Positions 17,476-27,210 of a DNA stretch of 64,000 bases are shown here, piece after piece. The DNA lies in contig NZ_WJBU01000010.1 of assembly GCF_009646335.1 (NCBI RefSeq), positions 1 through 64,000 on the forward strand. Reading direction: 5' to 3'. The notes beneath the pieces were generated by a model. That model was not told the origin of the DNA, did no database searches, and worked only from the letters and a program-made list of their open reading frames with translations. A program made the translations under genes and the position numbers. The stretch is from Caenimonas koreensis DSM 17982 (GTDB lineage Bacteria; Pseudomonadota; Gammaproteobacteria; Burkholderiales; Burkholderiaceae_C). The number at the start of each line of letters is the position of its first letter. Position 1 is the first letter of the stretch.

Positions 17476-17659
17476 TGCCGCCATTATCCCGGTGTCCATT
17501 TGAGAGCCACCTGGCAGCGGGCCGCACTTCGTAGGACATCGCCGACGCCGCTTCAGCAGTTTGGCGTCTGGCGCTCGCCGCCGCCGCGCTGCACAGTCAC
17601 AGTCACATTCAGTGTCAACGCCTTCATGCGTGGACTCCTCCCATTGCCCTGAAGGCCCC

Positions 17660-18787
17660 GTGACTCTCTCGCAATTCATCACCGCCCATACAGAACAGAT
17701 CCTGCAGGACTGGGACGAATTTGCCGCCAGCTGCGCGCACGATGGCAAAGAGCTCAACCAGCGCGAACTGCGCGACCACGCTGGCGAGATTCTCAAGTCG
17801 ATTACACGCGACATCGAGCAGCCCCAGAGCCCTGAGCAGCAGGAGCAAAAGTCCAAAGGCAAGGGCCCGCGCTCCGCCACCTTGAGTGCAGCTGAAGTCC
17901 ATGCAGACTTTCGCATCCGCTCCGGCTTCGCGATCGACACCATGATCACGGAATACCGTGCGCTGCGTGCCAATATCCTGCGGATGTGGTCTGCCTCAGG
18001 CGCCGCGAAGGAACCCGTGGGCGAGATGACCCGCTTCAATGAGTCGATCGACCAGGCCATCGCTGAGTCGGTGAGCCGCTACACCCTGCAGACCAAGAAA
18101 TCGACCGATCTGTTCATCGGCATCCTGGGCCACGACATCCGCAATCCGTTGGGCACGATCGTCATGTCCGCCGAGATTCTCGCGCGTACCTCACAGGCGC
18201 CGCAGAAGGTGGTGACGACCATCATCAACAGTGCGGTACGCATCAACGGATTGATCGAGCAGGTGCTGGACTTCACGCGGGCGCAGGCGGACGGCGCCAT
18301 GCCGATTCACCGCCTGCCCGGCAACCTGGGCGACCAGCTGGCGAAGGTGCTGCATGAAACGCAGGTGCGCCACCCCCAGCGGCAGCTGGAGCTGCAGCGC
18401 AGCGGCACGTTCGACGGCAACTGGGACGAAGGGCGCGTGGGGCAGCTGCTGTCCAACCTGTTGGGCAATGCGCTGCGGTACGGCGACCCGGTCGGGGCCG
18501 TGACGCTGGCGCTGTGGTCCGACGAAACGGATGCGTACTTCTCTGTCCACAACTGGGGAGGGCCCATTCGCGAGCAGGATCTGGGGCGCATCTTCGAGCC
18601 CATGGCCAGGGGGCCAGGTGTCGAAGGCGCGGAGCAGCGGCGTGAGCCCGCAGGGCTGGGCCTGGGGCTTTATATCTGCCGCGAAATCGTGCGCGCGCAC
18701 GGCGGGGCGCTCACGGTGACTTCAAAAGCCGAAGAAGGCACGACCTTCACGGTTCGGCTGCCTCGCGTGGCGCCAGCTGTTCGCTGA
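17660..18787 (+). CDS. Soluble sensor histidine kinase with RsbRD-like N-terminus
   Basis: A protein of 375 residues without membrane segments. Residues 1-145 are helical (TLSQFITAHTEQILQDWDEF...) and resemble the RsbRD N-terminal sensory domain. HisKA has the phospho-acceptor His158 in LGHDIRNPLGTIVMS, and HATPase_c has the N-box LLSNLLGNALRYG and the G-box GLGLGLYICREIVRAHGG. The GTG start at 17660 has GAAGG just before it; an upstream in-frame TTG at 17561 is unlikely. No response regulator is adjacent. It is divergent from mutS and flanked by two copies of the mutS 5' end, suggesting insertion. Confidence 0.85.
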   Translation: MTLSQFITAHTEQILQDWDEFAASCAHDGKELNQRELRDHAGEILKSITRDIEQPQSPEQQEQKSKGKGPRSATLSAAEVHADFRIRSGFAIDTMITEYRALRANILRMWSASGAAKEPVGEMTRFNESIDQAIAESVSRYTLQTKKSTDLFIGILGHDIRNPLGTIVMSAEILARTSQAPQKVVTTIINSAVRINGLIEQVLDFTRAQADGAMPIHRLPGNLGDQLAKVLHETQVRHPQRQLELQRSGTFDGNWDEGRVGQLLSNLLGNALRYGDPVGAVTLALWSDETDAYFSVHNWGGPIREQDLGRIFEPMARGPGVEGAEQRREPAGLGLGLYICREIVRAHGGALTVTSKAEEGTTFTVRLPRVAPAVR

Positions 18788-18794
18788 GCTGTGA

Positions 18795-18877
18795 GTACTG
18801 CGCCATCATGGGTGTGTGTGCGGCCGGGGCGCTGGGGGCGGGGAGGGGACTCAAGGTAGGCGGGTTCAGTCAGGTGA
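18795..18877. repeat. Direct repeat, copy B (orphan copy of the mutS 5' end)
   Basis: Near-identical to 17396-17475. On the minus strand it would encode ...[17 protein letters not shown] and then diverges, so it is a remnant without a gene body. It occupies much of the 203-base gap after the histidine kinase; I see nothing else in that gap. Confidence 0.85.
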
Positions 18878-18990
18878 GCTTTCGCAGTATCCGGGCATGG
18901 AACGGGCGAATGCGAAGGTCGCACCCGCAACTGTGGAACGCATAGGTGATTTTGGTTACTGACTGGGATCGCCAACTCGTTTAACAAGCC

Positions 18991-20307
18991 ATGCCTGGGA
19001 TTACTAACCCCTTTAAGTTTTGGAAGACCCGAAACGCCAGATGCACTGTCCATCCCGGAGCGCCTGAAGCGAGCAGCAGTTCGTCTGCCGGACGGCGTCC
19101 GTCGGCAACCCAATTGCCTGCGTCGAATCCCCGAGTCGATCCGCTTGTCCTGTCGCCCGCCAGACCCGCAGGCCCTTTGTCTGGTGAGTTCGCTCAGCCG
19201 GTTAAGTCGCGTGTCACGCCGGTCACGGTGGAAACGCCTGGAGCGCCGCGAGCGCAACTGCAGCCGGCGAGCTTGGCGCACGCCGGATTGGTTCCGGTCG
19301 AAGTGCCTGTTGAAATTCCGCCGCCTCCGCCGCCGGAAGAAGAGCTGAATCCGGAATCGCACCAGGAGGGTGCGGGCCCTCGCCAAGATGCTGACCCTGA
19401 TCTGACGCGCCTTCGTCAACACGAAATTGCTCTTGAGGAAGAGGCGGCGAAAGCGCGAAGAGAGCTTGAAACACCGCTTCCTCCCGATGTGCCGCATCCG
19501 GATATTGAGGCCTCACGCATTAGAGCCGTCAAAGCGCATATGTTTGATGTTTTGCACTCTAACAGCGCGTCTTCGATCACGAGCCACTTTGAACTGGCCG
19601 AAAGTTTCTTCAAACCGCTCAGCGCGTCCGTGAATCTCGATATGCGTCATCCCGATCTGTTGGGACAGATTCACAAGATGAAGGAGTTCTTTTTTGAAGG
19701 TGCTATGGATGAGGATGGCTTGCGTCTTTTGCTCAAAGTACATGAGGCATTCTGGGCGATGGCAACAGGCGCGACGGAGACTGAACGGGGCGAGGGCGTG
19801 GATAGATTGATGGATTTACTGCGACTTGCCCGTCTCAGCGACAGCCCTCACGTCAAGCCGTCAACCGGTCAACTCACTTCATTTGCGGACATCGTGATGT
19901 CGTTCGAAGTCGAGTTAGGCGCTCGTGCCCACCCTGCATCCCGACTCGACGCTGGAACGGCGATGCTCTTCGACGCAGTAGGAAAATCTGGCTTCTACCG
20001 CAATCCCACCAAGGCGCCCCAAGCCATCGACGTACTGGCGGTTTGCCGTGCGCTCAGATACTTTCCTGCAACTCCGGTATGCCTTTGGACAGATGAGTAC
20101 AAAAGCAAAGTCAATATACAGATCGACCCGAGTCGACTTACGCGGGACGAAGTCGCTGAGATCCTGAGCTCTGAGAGAAAACCGGCCTGGGCATGGCTGC
20201 CAGTCCTTGAATGGGAGGCGATGCTTGCAGCCAGCAAGGCGGCCAATGCCTATGGCGAAACGATGGCAGCAGTTCCGCTACATCCCGAGCTGACTGGCAT
20301 GATTTAG
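18991..20307 (+). CDS. Unrecognised protein with Pro-rich disordered N-terminus
   Basis: A protein of 438 residues that I cannot assign to a family. Residues 1-110 are rich in Ser, Pro and Ala with no signal peptide and end in PVEIPPPPPPEEEL. A charged helix follows (about 130-160, RQHEIALEEEAAKARRELE), then a largely helical, ordered domain (about 165-438) with several Phe/Trp-rich stretches (FDVLHSNSASSITSHFELAESFF, VCLWTDEYKSKVNIQI, AWAWLPVLEWEAML). The codon choice looks less GC-biased than its neighbours, suggesting acquisition. The plan resembles secreted effectors (inference only). No operon partner. Confidence 0.7.
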   Translation: MPGITNPFKFWKTRNARCTVHPGAPEASSSSSAGRRPSATQLPASNPRVDPLVLSPARPAGPLSGEFAQPVKSRVTPVTVETPGAPRAQLQPASLAHAGLVPVEVPVEIPPPPPPEEELNPESHQEGAGPRQDADPDLTRLRQHEIALEEEAAKARRELETPLPPDVPHPDIEASRIRAVKAHMFDVLHSNSASSITSHFELAESFFKPLSASVNLDMRHPDLLGQIHKMKEFFFEGAMDEDGLRLLLKVHEAFWAMATGATETERGEGVDRLMDLLRLARLSDSPHVKPSTGQLTSFADIVMSFEVELGARAHPASRLDAGTAMLFDAVGKSGFYRNPTKAPQAIDVLAVCRALRYFPATPVCLWTDEYKSKVNIQIDPSRLTRDEVAEILSSERKPAWAWLPVLEWEAMLAASKAANAYGETMAAVPLHPELTGMI

Positions 20308-20359
20308 CAATATGAATGACATTCGCACCGCCATCAGTGCTTTCGCACGGTGTCAATCT

Positions 20360-21460
20360 TCAGACGCACTGACTCGCACTCTGCGCAAAGCTGATCTGCC
20401 GCGTGCGAGGCAGGCACTGCGGATAGTCGCGCGCCACGAAGGCGATCAACTGCTCGCGCAACCAATGGCCCAGGTCGCCGGCAAGGCCTGAGTTCTCCGC
20501 CGACACCAGCACGCGAATCTTCATCGACGACTCTGTCGCGTCGATCACCGCGAGCTTGCCGACTCGCTTGTCCCATTCGGGCGCGACCGCGAGCAGCCGG
20601 TCGAGCTCGGCGCGCAGTGCCTCCAGCGGCATCGTGAAATCGACGAAGAAGAAGACGCTCTGGACGATTTTGGAGCTGGAGCGCGTCCAGTTCTCGAACG
20701 GGTTTTCGATGAACCAGTTCAGCGGCACGATCATGCGCCGCTCGTCCCACAGCTTCATCACGACGTAAGAGCCGGTGATCTCCTCGACGCGGCCGTGCTG
20801 GTCTTTGACGATCAGCACGTCGTCGATGCGAATGGGTTGCGCGAAGGCGAGTTGCAGGCCAGCAATCAAGTTGCTGAACACCGGCCGCGCGGCGATACCG
20901 CCCACCAGGCCCAGCACACCGGCCGATGCCAGCAAGCTCGCACCGAGTTGCCGGGCGCCCGGGAATGTCATCAGCGCCATCGATGCGCCGCCAATGACCA
21001 GCAGCACATTGGCGCTGCGGGAAAGCACATGGGCCTGCGTCTGGATGCGCCGCGCCTCGAGGTCGTCAGAAACTGACACGGGATGGCGCGCGATCAGCCC
21101 GTCTGCCAGGCCGTTGATCACGCCCATCACGAACCACGTCAGGGCCGCGATCAAGAGCAGTGCATTGCCGTGCCGCACGGTGCTGATGTGAGCCAGCGTG
21201 TCCGGCGCCAGCACCCAGATGATTTGCAGTGCGGCCAAGGGCAGTACTGCGCCGGCAGCGCGCTGTGTCGCTTCGATGATGGCTTTGACGACCACGGTGT
21301 CTCGCGCGACGCGGCGCAGCACCGCCAGGCCGACGCGGTGCACGACCAGCGCGGCAAAGACCGCGACCAGCGCGGCAGTGGCCGTGGCTGTCCAGACGTG
21401 CGTTTGCAGGATGTCGGGCAGCAGGCTCGTCAGGTCAGGATTCAGCGTCTCGGTGCGCAC
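20360..21460 (-). CDS. MscS-family mechanosensitive channel
   Basis: A protein of about 366 residues with four to five membrane segments (first near 15-35). The MscS pore helix is visible as [30 protein letters not shown] (Gly/Ala-rich), followed by the beta domain [46 protein letters not shown]. It opens under membrane tension to release solutes. The start is unsure: GTG at 21460 overlaps the upstream phosphatase gene by 26 bases, while ATGs at 21505 and 21559 would overlap it more. Same direction as the phosphatase gene, so probably co-transcribed. Confidence 0.88.
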   Translation of the reverse strand: MRTETLNPDLTSLLPDILQTHVWTATATAALVAVFAALVVHRVGLAVLRRVARDTVVVKAIIEATQRAAGAVLPLAALQIIWVLAPDTLAHISTVRHGNALLLIAALTWFVMGVINGLADGLIARHPVSVSDDLEARRIQTQAHVLSRSANVLLVIGGASMALMTFPGARQLGASLLASAGVLGLVGGIAARPVFSNLIAGLQLAFAQPIRIDDVLIVKDQHGRVEEITGSYVVMKLWDERRMIVPLNWFIENPFENWTRSSSKIVQSVFFFVDFTMPLEALRAELDRLLAVAPEWDKRVGKLAVIDATESSMKIRVLVSAENSGLAGDLGHWLREQLIAFVARDYPQCLPRTRQISFAQSASQCV

Positions 21461-22406
21461 GGGTGTCGTCGGTGGTTGCGTCAGTCGTTGCGTCTGTGGC
21501 TGCATCGGCGGCTGCGTCGCCGATACCCAGCGGCTTGGTTTCGCGCGCCGCATAGTCAACCGCTTGCTGGCGCACGATGGCCTTGTCGCCAGCGCTGGCG
21601 AACTTGCTGTACTTGCTCAAAATGCCGACGAGCTGGCCGTAGATCTTCGGGTTGCCGGCCACGCATTCCTTTTGCTCCAGGAAGTCGGATTCGCCAGTGA
21701 AGTTGCCGATCAGCCCGCCGGCCTCCTGCACGAGCAGCGAGCCCGCAGCGACATCCCAGGGCGACAGCCCGGTTTCAAAAAATCCGTCGGTGAAGCCGGC
21801 TGCGACATACGCGAGGTCGAGCGCAGCAGCACCCGGGCGGCGCAGGCCGGCCGTGCGTGTCATCACGTCGGACATCATGCGCAGGTAGTTGTTGAAGTTG
21901 TCGCCCGGGCGGAAAGGAAAGCCCGTGGAGATGAGGCACTGGCGCAGGTCGATGCGCTTGGACACGCGCAGGCGGCGCTCGTTCATGTAAGCGCCGCGGC
22001 CCTTGGTGGCGGTGAACAGGTCGTTGCGGCTCGGGTCGTAAATCACGGCCTGTTCGACCTTGCCGCGCACGGCCAGCGCAATGCTCACGCAATAGACTGG
22101 AAAGCCGTGGATGAAGTTGGTGGTGCCGTCGAGCGGATCGATGATCCAGACGTTGTCGGCATCCTTGACGCCATGTGTCTTGCCCGATTCCTCGGCCCAG
22201 ATGCCATGCGTGGGGTAAGCCGTGAGCAGGGTTTCGATAATCGCGTTTTCGCTCGCATGATCGACTTCGGTGACGAAATCGTTGACCTGCTTTTGCGAGA
22301 TGCGGACTGCTTCAACGTCGAGCGCCGCGCGGTTGATGATCGCGCCTGCGGCACGCGCCGCCTTGACGGCGGTGTTGAGCATGGGGTGGAGGTTGGGTGA
22401 CGACAT
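21435..22406 (-). CDS. suhB: Inositol-1-monophosphatase family protein (SuhB-like)
   Basis: A protein of 323 residues. Metal-binding motifs of the family are present: WAEESG, then [15 protein letters not shown], and [18 protein letters not shown]. In E. coli SuhB also serves in rRNA antitermination. The C-terminus has an extra low-complexity tail ([15 protein letters not shown]) absent from SuhB proper, and its coding DNA overlaps the start of the MscS gene. It is divergent from trmJ over 87 bases, an arrangement found in many proteobacteria. The Met at 22406 precedes the usual HPMLN start by six residues. Confidence 0.88.
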   Translation of the reverse strand: MSSPNLHPMLNTAVKAARAAGAIINRAALDVEAVRISQKQVNDFVTEVDHASENAIIETLLTAYPTHGIWAEESGKTHGVKDADNVWIIDPLDGTTNFIHGFPVYCVSIALAVRGKVEQAVIYDPSRNDLFTATKGRGAYMNERRLRVSKRIDLRQCLISTGFPFRPGDNFNNYLRMMSDVMTRTAGLRRPGAAALDLAYVAAGFTDGFFETGLSPWDVAAGSLLVQEAGGLIGNFTGESDFLEQKECVAGNPKIYGQLVGILSKYSKFASAGDKAIVRQQAVDYAARETKPLGIGDAAADAATDATTDATTDDTRAHRDAES

Positions 22407-22493
22407 GAGTTGTATGGAAGATCGGGGCGCGTCCGTGAGGAGCGAAACGCTGCCAGCGATGGGCAGCGACAATAGGCGTGATTTTACAGCCCA

Positions 22494-23216
22494 ATGAAAA
22501 CACGCTTCATCCTCATCAACACCAGCCATGCTGGCAATGTCGGCGGTGCTGCGCGCGCAATGAAAGTGATGGGCTTTGACGAGCTCGTGCTGGTCGCGCC
22601 GCGCTGGCCGAATGTGTTGCGCCGAGAAGAGACGATCCAGCGGGCGAGTGGCGCGCTCAACGTGCTTGAAAACGCGCGAATTGTCGAGACGCTCGATGAA
22701 GCGCTCGACGGCGTGACGTACCTCTGCGCCACAGCAATGACACCGCGCGATTTTGGGCCACCGACGTATTCGCCGCGCGAGCATTTGCCAACGCTGCCCG
22801 GCAAGACAGACAGCGTGGCGTTCCTGTTCGGCTCCGAGCGATTCGGCATGAGCAACGACGATGTGTATCGCTGCCATGCGGCGCTCACCATCCCGACCAA
22901 TCCCTCGTTCGGCTCGCTCAATCTCGCAGCAGCGATCCAGGTGATTGCGTACGAGTGGCGCACGGCGCTCGGTGGCTTTGCGGCGCCGCCCGTCGAAGCA
23001 CAAGAGCTCGCCGATGCGCAGTCTGTCGCCGGCATGCTGGCGCACTGGGAGCAGGCGCTGGTGGATATTGGCTTTCTCGACCCGGCTGCGCCCAAAAAGC
23101 TGATGCCGCGGCTGAACAGCCTTTTCAACCGCGCGCAGCTCACCCCTGAGGAAATCCACATCCTTCGTGGTGTTGCCAAGGCGATGCGCCAAGCAGCGGC
23201 CGGGGTAAAACGATAG
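22494..23216 (+). CDS. trmJ: tRNA (cytidine/uridine-2'-O-)-methyltransferase TrmJ
   Basis: A protein of 240 residues of the SPOUT (trefoil-knot) class that 2'-O-methylates position 32 of several tRNAs using S-adenosylmethionine. Motifs are [17 protein letters not shown] at the N-terminus, [14 protein letters not shown] in the middle and [22 protein letters not shown] in the knot. It is divergent from the suhB-like gene and 12 bases before cysE, with which it is probably co-transcribed. Confidence 0.92.
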   Translation: MKTRFILINTSHAGNVGGAARAMKVMGFDELVLVAPRWPNVLRREETIQRASGALNVLENARIVETLDEALDGVTYLCATAMTPRDFGPPTYSPREHLPTLPGKTDSVAFLFGSERFGMSNDDVYRCHAALTIPTNPSFGSLNLAAAIQVIAYEWRTALGGFAAPPVEAQELADAQSVAGMLAHWEQALVDIGFLDPAAPKKLMPRLNSLFNRAQLTPEEIHILRGVAKAMRQAAAGVKR

Positions 23217-23228
23217 ACTGGTGTGGCT

Positions 23229-24002
23229 ATGTTCAAGCGCATCCGCTCCGATATCCAGTGCATCCTCGACCGCGACCCTGCCGCGCGCAGCAAGTGGGAG
23301 GTGCTCACCTGTTATCCGGGGCTGCATGCAGTGGTGCTGCACCGCTTCTCGCACTGGTTCTGGACGCACGGCTTCAAGTGGCTCGGCCGCTTCACGTCGA
23401 TGCTGACGCGCTGGCTCACGGGCATCGAAATTCATCCGGGCGCCGTGATTGGCGAGCGCGTGTTTTTCGATCACGCCATGGGCGTTGTGGTGGGTGAAAC
23501 CGCCGAGATCGGCGATGGCTGCACGATCTACCAGGGCGTGACGCTGGGCGGCACATCGCTCTACAAAGGTGAGAAGCGGCATCCGACGCTGGGCCGCGAC
23601 GTGGTCGTGAGCGCGGGCGCGAAGGTGCTGGGTGGCTTTGTGGTGGGTGACGGCGCCAAGATCGGCAGCAATGCTGTCGTCATCAAGCCGGTGCCTGCGG
23701 GCGCGACAGCGGTCGGTATCCCGGCGCGGATCATTCCGTCGAAAGAAGGAACCAGTGCCGACGTGACGGGCCAGCCCAGCAAGTTCTCGGCTTACGGCAT
23801 CACGCTGGAAGACGATCCGCTGTCACTTGCGCTGAAGGGCTTGATCGACAACGCGACGGGGCAAGAGCACCAGATCGCCTTGCTGTGGCAGGCCATCGAG
23901 AAGTTGTCGAAGGTTGAAAAGACTGCCGATTGCGTGCCGGAAGATGCCGCACGCAAAGAGCAGTTCGAGCACGAGAAGCTGTCGCAGCTGGTGGGCAAAT
24001 AG
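23229..24002 (+). CDS. cysE: Serine O-acetyltransferase
   Basis: A protein of 257 residues that acetylates serine with acetyl-CoA in the first step of cysteine synthesis. A helical N-terminus ([20 protein letters not shown]) is followed by the left-handed beta-helix of hexapeptide repeats ([51 protein letters not shown]), with the catalytic His in FFDHAMG. A C-terminal extension of about 80 residues follows. The ATG at 23229 is chosen over a GTG two codons earlier. It closely follows trmJ. Confidence 0.93.
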   Translation: MFKRIRSDIQCILDRDPAARSKWEVLTCYPGLHAVVLHRFSHWFWTHGFKWLGRFTSMLTRWLTGIEIHPGAVIGERVFFDHAMGVVVGETAEIGDGCTIYQGVTLGGTSLYKGEKRHPTLGRDVVVSAGAKVLGGFVVGDGAKIGSNAVVIKPVPAGATAVGIPARIIPSKEGTSADVTGQPSKFSAYGITLEDDPLSLALKGLIDNATGQEHQIALLWQAIEKLSKVEKTADCVPEDAARKEQFEHEKLSQLVGK

Positions 24003-24010
24003 CGGCACAG

Positions 24011-24598
24011 CTACGAGGCCGCGCGGCGGGCCGACTTCGGCCTGAACGCGGCGCACACGTCGTCGTTCGTTTCAAGGTAAGGCCCACCGATCAAATCGAT
24101 GCAATAGGGCACTGCGGCAAAGATGCCGTCGACCAGCTGTTCCCCGCCAGCCGCCCGCAAGCCTTCCAGCGTTTCCTGGATCGCTCTCGGCTGGCCCGGC
24201 AAATTGATGATGAGGCTCTTGCCGCGAATCACCGCCACCTGACGAGACAGAATCGCCGTCGGCACAAAGCGCAGGCTGATCTGGCGCATCTGCTCGCCGA
24301 AGCCGGGCATGACTTTGTCCGCGACAGCCAGCGTGGCCTCAGGCGTCACGTCGCGCGGTGCAGGGCCGGTGCCGCCCGTGGTAAGCACGAGCGAGCAGCC
24401 TGCGTCCACCAGTTCAATGAGGGCGCCGCTGATCGCGGGTTGCTCGTCGGGAATCAGGCGCGCATCGAACGTGATGTCGTTCTTCAGCGCCTTCGTGAGC
24501 CAGTCTTTCAGCGCGGGCAGGCCCTTGTCTTCATACACGCCCGACGACGCGCGGTCGCTGATCGAGACAATGCCGATGCGGACAGCTTCGTGTGCCAT
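24011..24598 (-). CDS. mog: Molybdopterin adenylyltransferase
   Basis: A protein of 195 residues of the MoaB/Mog family that adenylylates molybdopterin before molybdenum insertion. Motifs include VSISDRASSGVYEDKG near the N-terminus, LTTGGTGPAPRDVTPEAT in the nucleotide/substrate site and INLPGQPRAIQETLEGL. The ATG at 24598 overlaps the darP stop by one base (TGATG). The product is needed for the molybdenum cofactor of NasA encoded further along the window. It converges with cysE with only 8 bases between. Confidence 0.92.
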   Translation of the reverse strand: MAHEAVRIGIVSISDRASSGVYEDKGLPALKDWLTKALKNDITFDARLIPDEQPAISGALIELVDAGCSLVLTTGGTGPAPRDVTPEATLAVADKVMPGFGEQMRQISLRFVPTAILSRQVAVIRGKSLIINLPGQPRAIQETLEGLRAAGGEQLVDGIFAAVPYCIDLIGGPYLETNDDVCAAFRPKSARRAAS

Positions 24599-25224
24599 CA
24601 ATGTTCGTGTGCGGCGCGATCCAGCTCTTCGCGCACGATCTGGAAAATCTCGCGGAAGGCGCGGCCATGGCGCGGCGCGAGGCCCTTGGACTCTGCGGCT
24701 TTATCGGGCGGCGTGTCTTTGCGGGCCTGGCGGATCAATGCGCGCAACTGCTGGGTGTCAGTTTGCGGATGGGCGAGGAGCCATTCTTCGAAAGCGCCAT
24801 CGCGCGCAATCAGGTCATCGCGCCACTGCTCGGCTTGATGCAATGCCAGCGAATCGCGCGCGGAGCCGTTTTGCTGTGTCTCGAGCGCTTCGCGGATGGC
24901 GGCAAGCGTTTCTTCGTCGAGGCCGCGCATCAGCTTGCCGATGAATTGCATCTGCCGGCGCTTGCCCTCGAAGTTGGTGATGCGCTTGGCATCGGCGATT
25001 GCGTCGGCGAATTTTTCAGAGATGGGAAGCGCGCCCAGCAGGTCGGCGCGCAGCGTCAACAGAGCCTCACCGATCTTTTGCAGCTCGGTGCTCTCGCGTT
25101 TGAGGTCGGTTTTGCTGGCTTGCGTCGTGCCTTTGAGCTCAGCCTTGAGTTCGAGGTCGAGCTCACTGCCTTCGGCGACAAACTCGCCGCGGACGAAATA
25201 GCCTTTTTTGGGTTTACGTGACAT
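24598..25224 (-). CDS. darP: Ribosome-associated protein DarP (YjgA, DUF615)
   Basis: A protein of 208 residues of the YjgA/DarP family that assists late assembly of the 50S subunit around the peptidyl-transferase centre. Recognisable blocks are ELQKIGEALLTL, ADAIADAKRITNFEGKRRQMQFIGKLMR and the C-terminal RHGRAFREIFQIVREEL. The start MSRKPKKGY at 25224 is used; the frame runs 12 codons further into the divergent pmbA leader. It is back-to-back with pmbA across only 25 bases, the arrangement conserved in many proteobacteria. Confidence 0.9.
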   Translation of the reverse strand: MSRKPKKGYFVRGEFVAEGSELDLELKAELKGTTQASKTDLKRESTELQKIGEALLTLRADLLGALPISEKFADAIADAKRITNFEGKRRQMQFIGKLMRGLDEETLAAIREALETQQNGSARDSLALHQAEQWRDDLIARDGAFEEWLLAHPQTDTQQLRALIRQARKDTPPDKAAESKGLAPRHGRAFREIFQIVREELDRAAHEH

Positions 25225-25249
25225 GCGGCCAAGTATCATAGCCGCGACC

Positions 25250-26626
25250 ATGAAGAACAAAGATACACAGGCCGCCCGCGGCTTCAGCTACAGCCGCGCG
25301 AAGTTCGAAGAGCTGGTCGATGCAGCGCTTGCACATGCAAAGAAAATCGGCGCCACGGATGCAGGCGCCGAAGCCTCGGAAGGCTGCGGCCTGAGTGTTT
25401 CCGTGCGCAAGGGCGAGCTGGAAAACGTCGAGCGCAATCGCGACAAGTCGCTGGGCGTGACGGTGTATGCGGGCAAGCGGCGCGGGAACGCAAGCACGTC
25501 AGATTTTTCGCAAGCCGCTATCGAACAGACGGTGCAGGCGGCTTTCGACATTGCCCGTTTCACCGCTGAAGATCCATTTGCCGGTCTGCCCGACGCGCAG
25601 GACATCGCGCAGGCCAAAGACCAGCCCGACCTCGACCTGTTCCACCCATGGGACATTGACAGCGAACGCGCCGCGAAGATCGCGCTGGCCTGCGAAGCCG
25701 CTGCCTTCAAGACCGACAAGCGCATCCGCAACAGTGAAGGCGCGGCGGTGTCGGCGCAGCAAAGCCATTTTTTCAGCGCCCACACAGCGGGCTTTTGCGG
25801 CGGCTATTCAAGCTCGCGTCACTCGATTTCGGTAGCGCCTATCGCGGGCAAGGGCGACGACATGCAGCGCGACGCCTGGTACACCTCCATGCGCGATGCG
25901 AGCGAGTTGTCTGCGCCCGAAGCGGTTGGCAGGTATGCGGCTGAGCGTGCGTTGTCGCGGCTGAAGTCACGCAAGATTTCCACGCGCGAATGCCCGGTGC
26001 TGTTCGAATCCCCACTGGCAGCGGGCCTGCTCGGCGCCTATGTGCAAGCGACGAGCGGCGGTGCGCTGTACCGCAAGAGCACGTTCCTGCTCGATTCGCT
26101 GGGCAAGAAAGTGCTGCCCGGCCACATCGACATCGTTGAAGACCCGCATGTCATGCGCGGCAAGGGAAGTGCGCCGTTCGATGAAGAAGGTGTCCGCACC
26201 CAGGCCCGCAAAGTGGTGGATGCCGGCAAGGTGCAGGGCTATTTCCTGAGCAGCTATTCGGCCCGCAAGCTCGGCATGAAGTCCACCGGTAACGCGGGCG
26301 GCTCGCATAACCTGTCGATGACGTCCCGGCTCACGAAGCCGGGCGATGACCTCGATGAGATGCTGCGCAAGCTGGGCACGGGCCTGTTCGTGATCGAGTT
26401 GATGGGGCAGGGCACCAATTACGTGACGGGCGACTACTCGCGCGGCGCGAGTGGCTTCTGGGTCGAGAACGGCGAGATCGCGTATCCGGTGCAGGAGATC
26501 ACGATCGCCGGCAACATGAAGACGATCTTCACGGGCATCGAGGCTGTGGGCGCCGACGTTTACAACTACGGCGCCAAGAGCGTGGGCTCGATCCTGGTCA
26601 ACAAATTGACCGTAGCCGGCTCCTGA
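25250..26626 (+). CDS. pmbA: Metalloprotease PmbA/TldE
   Basis: A protein of 458 residues of the TldD/PmbA family. It forms a complex with TldD that processes modified peptides such as microcin B17 and degrades CcdA. PmbA is the subunit that lacks the HExxxH zinc motif, and none is seen here. Typical blocks include VERNRDKSLGVTVYAGKR, KISTRECPVLFESPLAAGLLG and GNAGGSHNL; the C-terminus has NYVTGDYSRGASGFWVENGE. The start at 25250 follows the YjgA-PmbA spacer. TldD is not in the window. Confidence 0.93.
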   Translation: MKNKDTQAARGFSYSRAKFEELVDAALAHAKKIGATDAGAEASEGCGLSVSVRKGELENVERNRDKSLGVTVYAGKRRGNASTSDFSQAAIEQTVQAAFDIARFTAEDPFAGLPDAQDIAQAKDQPDLDLFHPWDIDSERAAKIALACEAAAFKTDKRIRNSEGAAVSAQQSHFFSAHTAGFCGGYSSSRHSISVAPIAGKGDDMQRDAWYTSMRDASELSAPEAVGRYAAERALSRLKSRKISTRECPVLFESPLAAGLLGAYVQATSGGALYRKSTFLLDSLGKKVLPGHIDIVEDPHVMRGKGSAPFDEEGVRTQARKVVDAGKVQGYFLSSYSARKLGMKSTGNAGGSHNLSMTSRLTKPGDDLDEMLRKLGTGLFVIELMGQGTNYVTGDYSRGASGFWVENGEIAYPVQEITIAGNMKTIFTGIEAVGADVYNYGAKSVGSILVNKLTVAGS

Positions 26627-26635
26627 AATAAGCCT

Positions 26636-27097
26636 TCAGGGAGCCAGCGCGGCCTTCACGGCGGCTGACACCTGGCCCATGTCTGCCTTGCCGGCCAGCC
26701 GGGTTTTCACGGCACCCATGACCTTGCCCATCTCGCCGGGGCCCGGTGTTTTGCCAAGTTGCTCGCCCAGTTCAGCGACGATGGCCTTCACTTCAGCCGC
26801 CACTTCATCTGCTGACAGGCGCGCGGGCAGGTAGGCCTGCAGCACGACAACTTCGGTCTTTTCCTTGTCGGCCAGGTCCTGGCGGCCGGCTTTCTCGAAC
26901 GCCTCGATGCTGTCTTTGCGCTGCTTGAGCATCTTGTCGACGATGGCGATCACGGCCACGTCGTCCATTTCGATCCGCTCGTCCACTTCCTTTTGCTTCA
27001 TGGCGGCTGTCAGCAAGCGGATGGTGCCCAGGCGCTCGCTGTCCTTGGCGCGCATGGCGGCTTTCATGTCGTCGGTGATGCGTTCCTTGAGGGTCAT
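26636..27097 (-). CDS. GatB/YqeY domain protein
   Basis: A protein of 153 residues consisting of the all-helical YqeY domain related to the tail of GatB: LKERITDDMKAAMRAKDSERL at the N-terminus, DSIEAFEKAGRQDLADKEK in the middle, and the C-terminal PGEMGKVMGAVKTRLAGKADM. It may take part in tRNA-dependent amidation or tRNA binding, but its role is not settled. AGGAGAG before the ATG at 27097 fixes the start. It lies downstream of rpsU in the same direction, a widely conserved pairing. Confidence 0.9.
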   Translation of the reverse strand: MTLKERITDDMKAAMRAKDSERLGTIRLLTAAMKQKEVDERIEMDDVAVIAIVDKMLKQRKDSIEAFEKAGRQDLADKEKTEVVVLQAYLPARLSADEVAAEVKAIVAELGEQLGKTPGPGEMGKVMGAVKTRLAGKADMGQVSAAVKAALAP

Positions 27098-27140
27098 GTG
27101 TCTCTCCTGTCTGTCCAGATGAATTGGAATCGGAAACGAC

Positions 27141-27172
27141 AAAGCCCGCTTGAGCGTCCCCAGGCGGGCTTT
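27141..27172 (-). terminator. Hairpin between rpsU and yqeY
   Basis: The stem AAAGCCCGC/GCGGGCTTT (27141-27149 with 27164-27172) lies 40 bases after the rpsU stop and ends in CTTTGTCGTTT on the minus strand. The T run is short, so it may be a partial terminator that lowers yqeY expression relative to rpsU. Confidence 0.6.
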
Positions 27173-27210
27173 GGTGCGGTGCTTGCGCGCCGCGGCTCTT
27201 GCCAGGAAGT

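Noticed and set aside
22407..23582. N-terminal extension of the phosphatase frame to 23582
   Set aside because: It would run antisense through trmJ and into cysE; the family start is at 22406.
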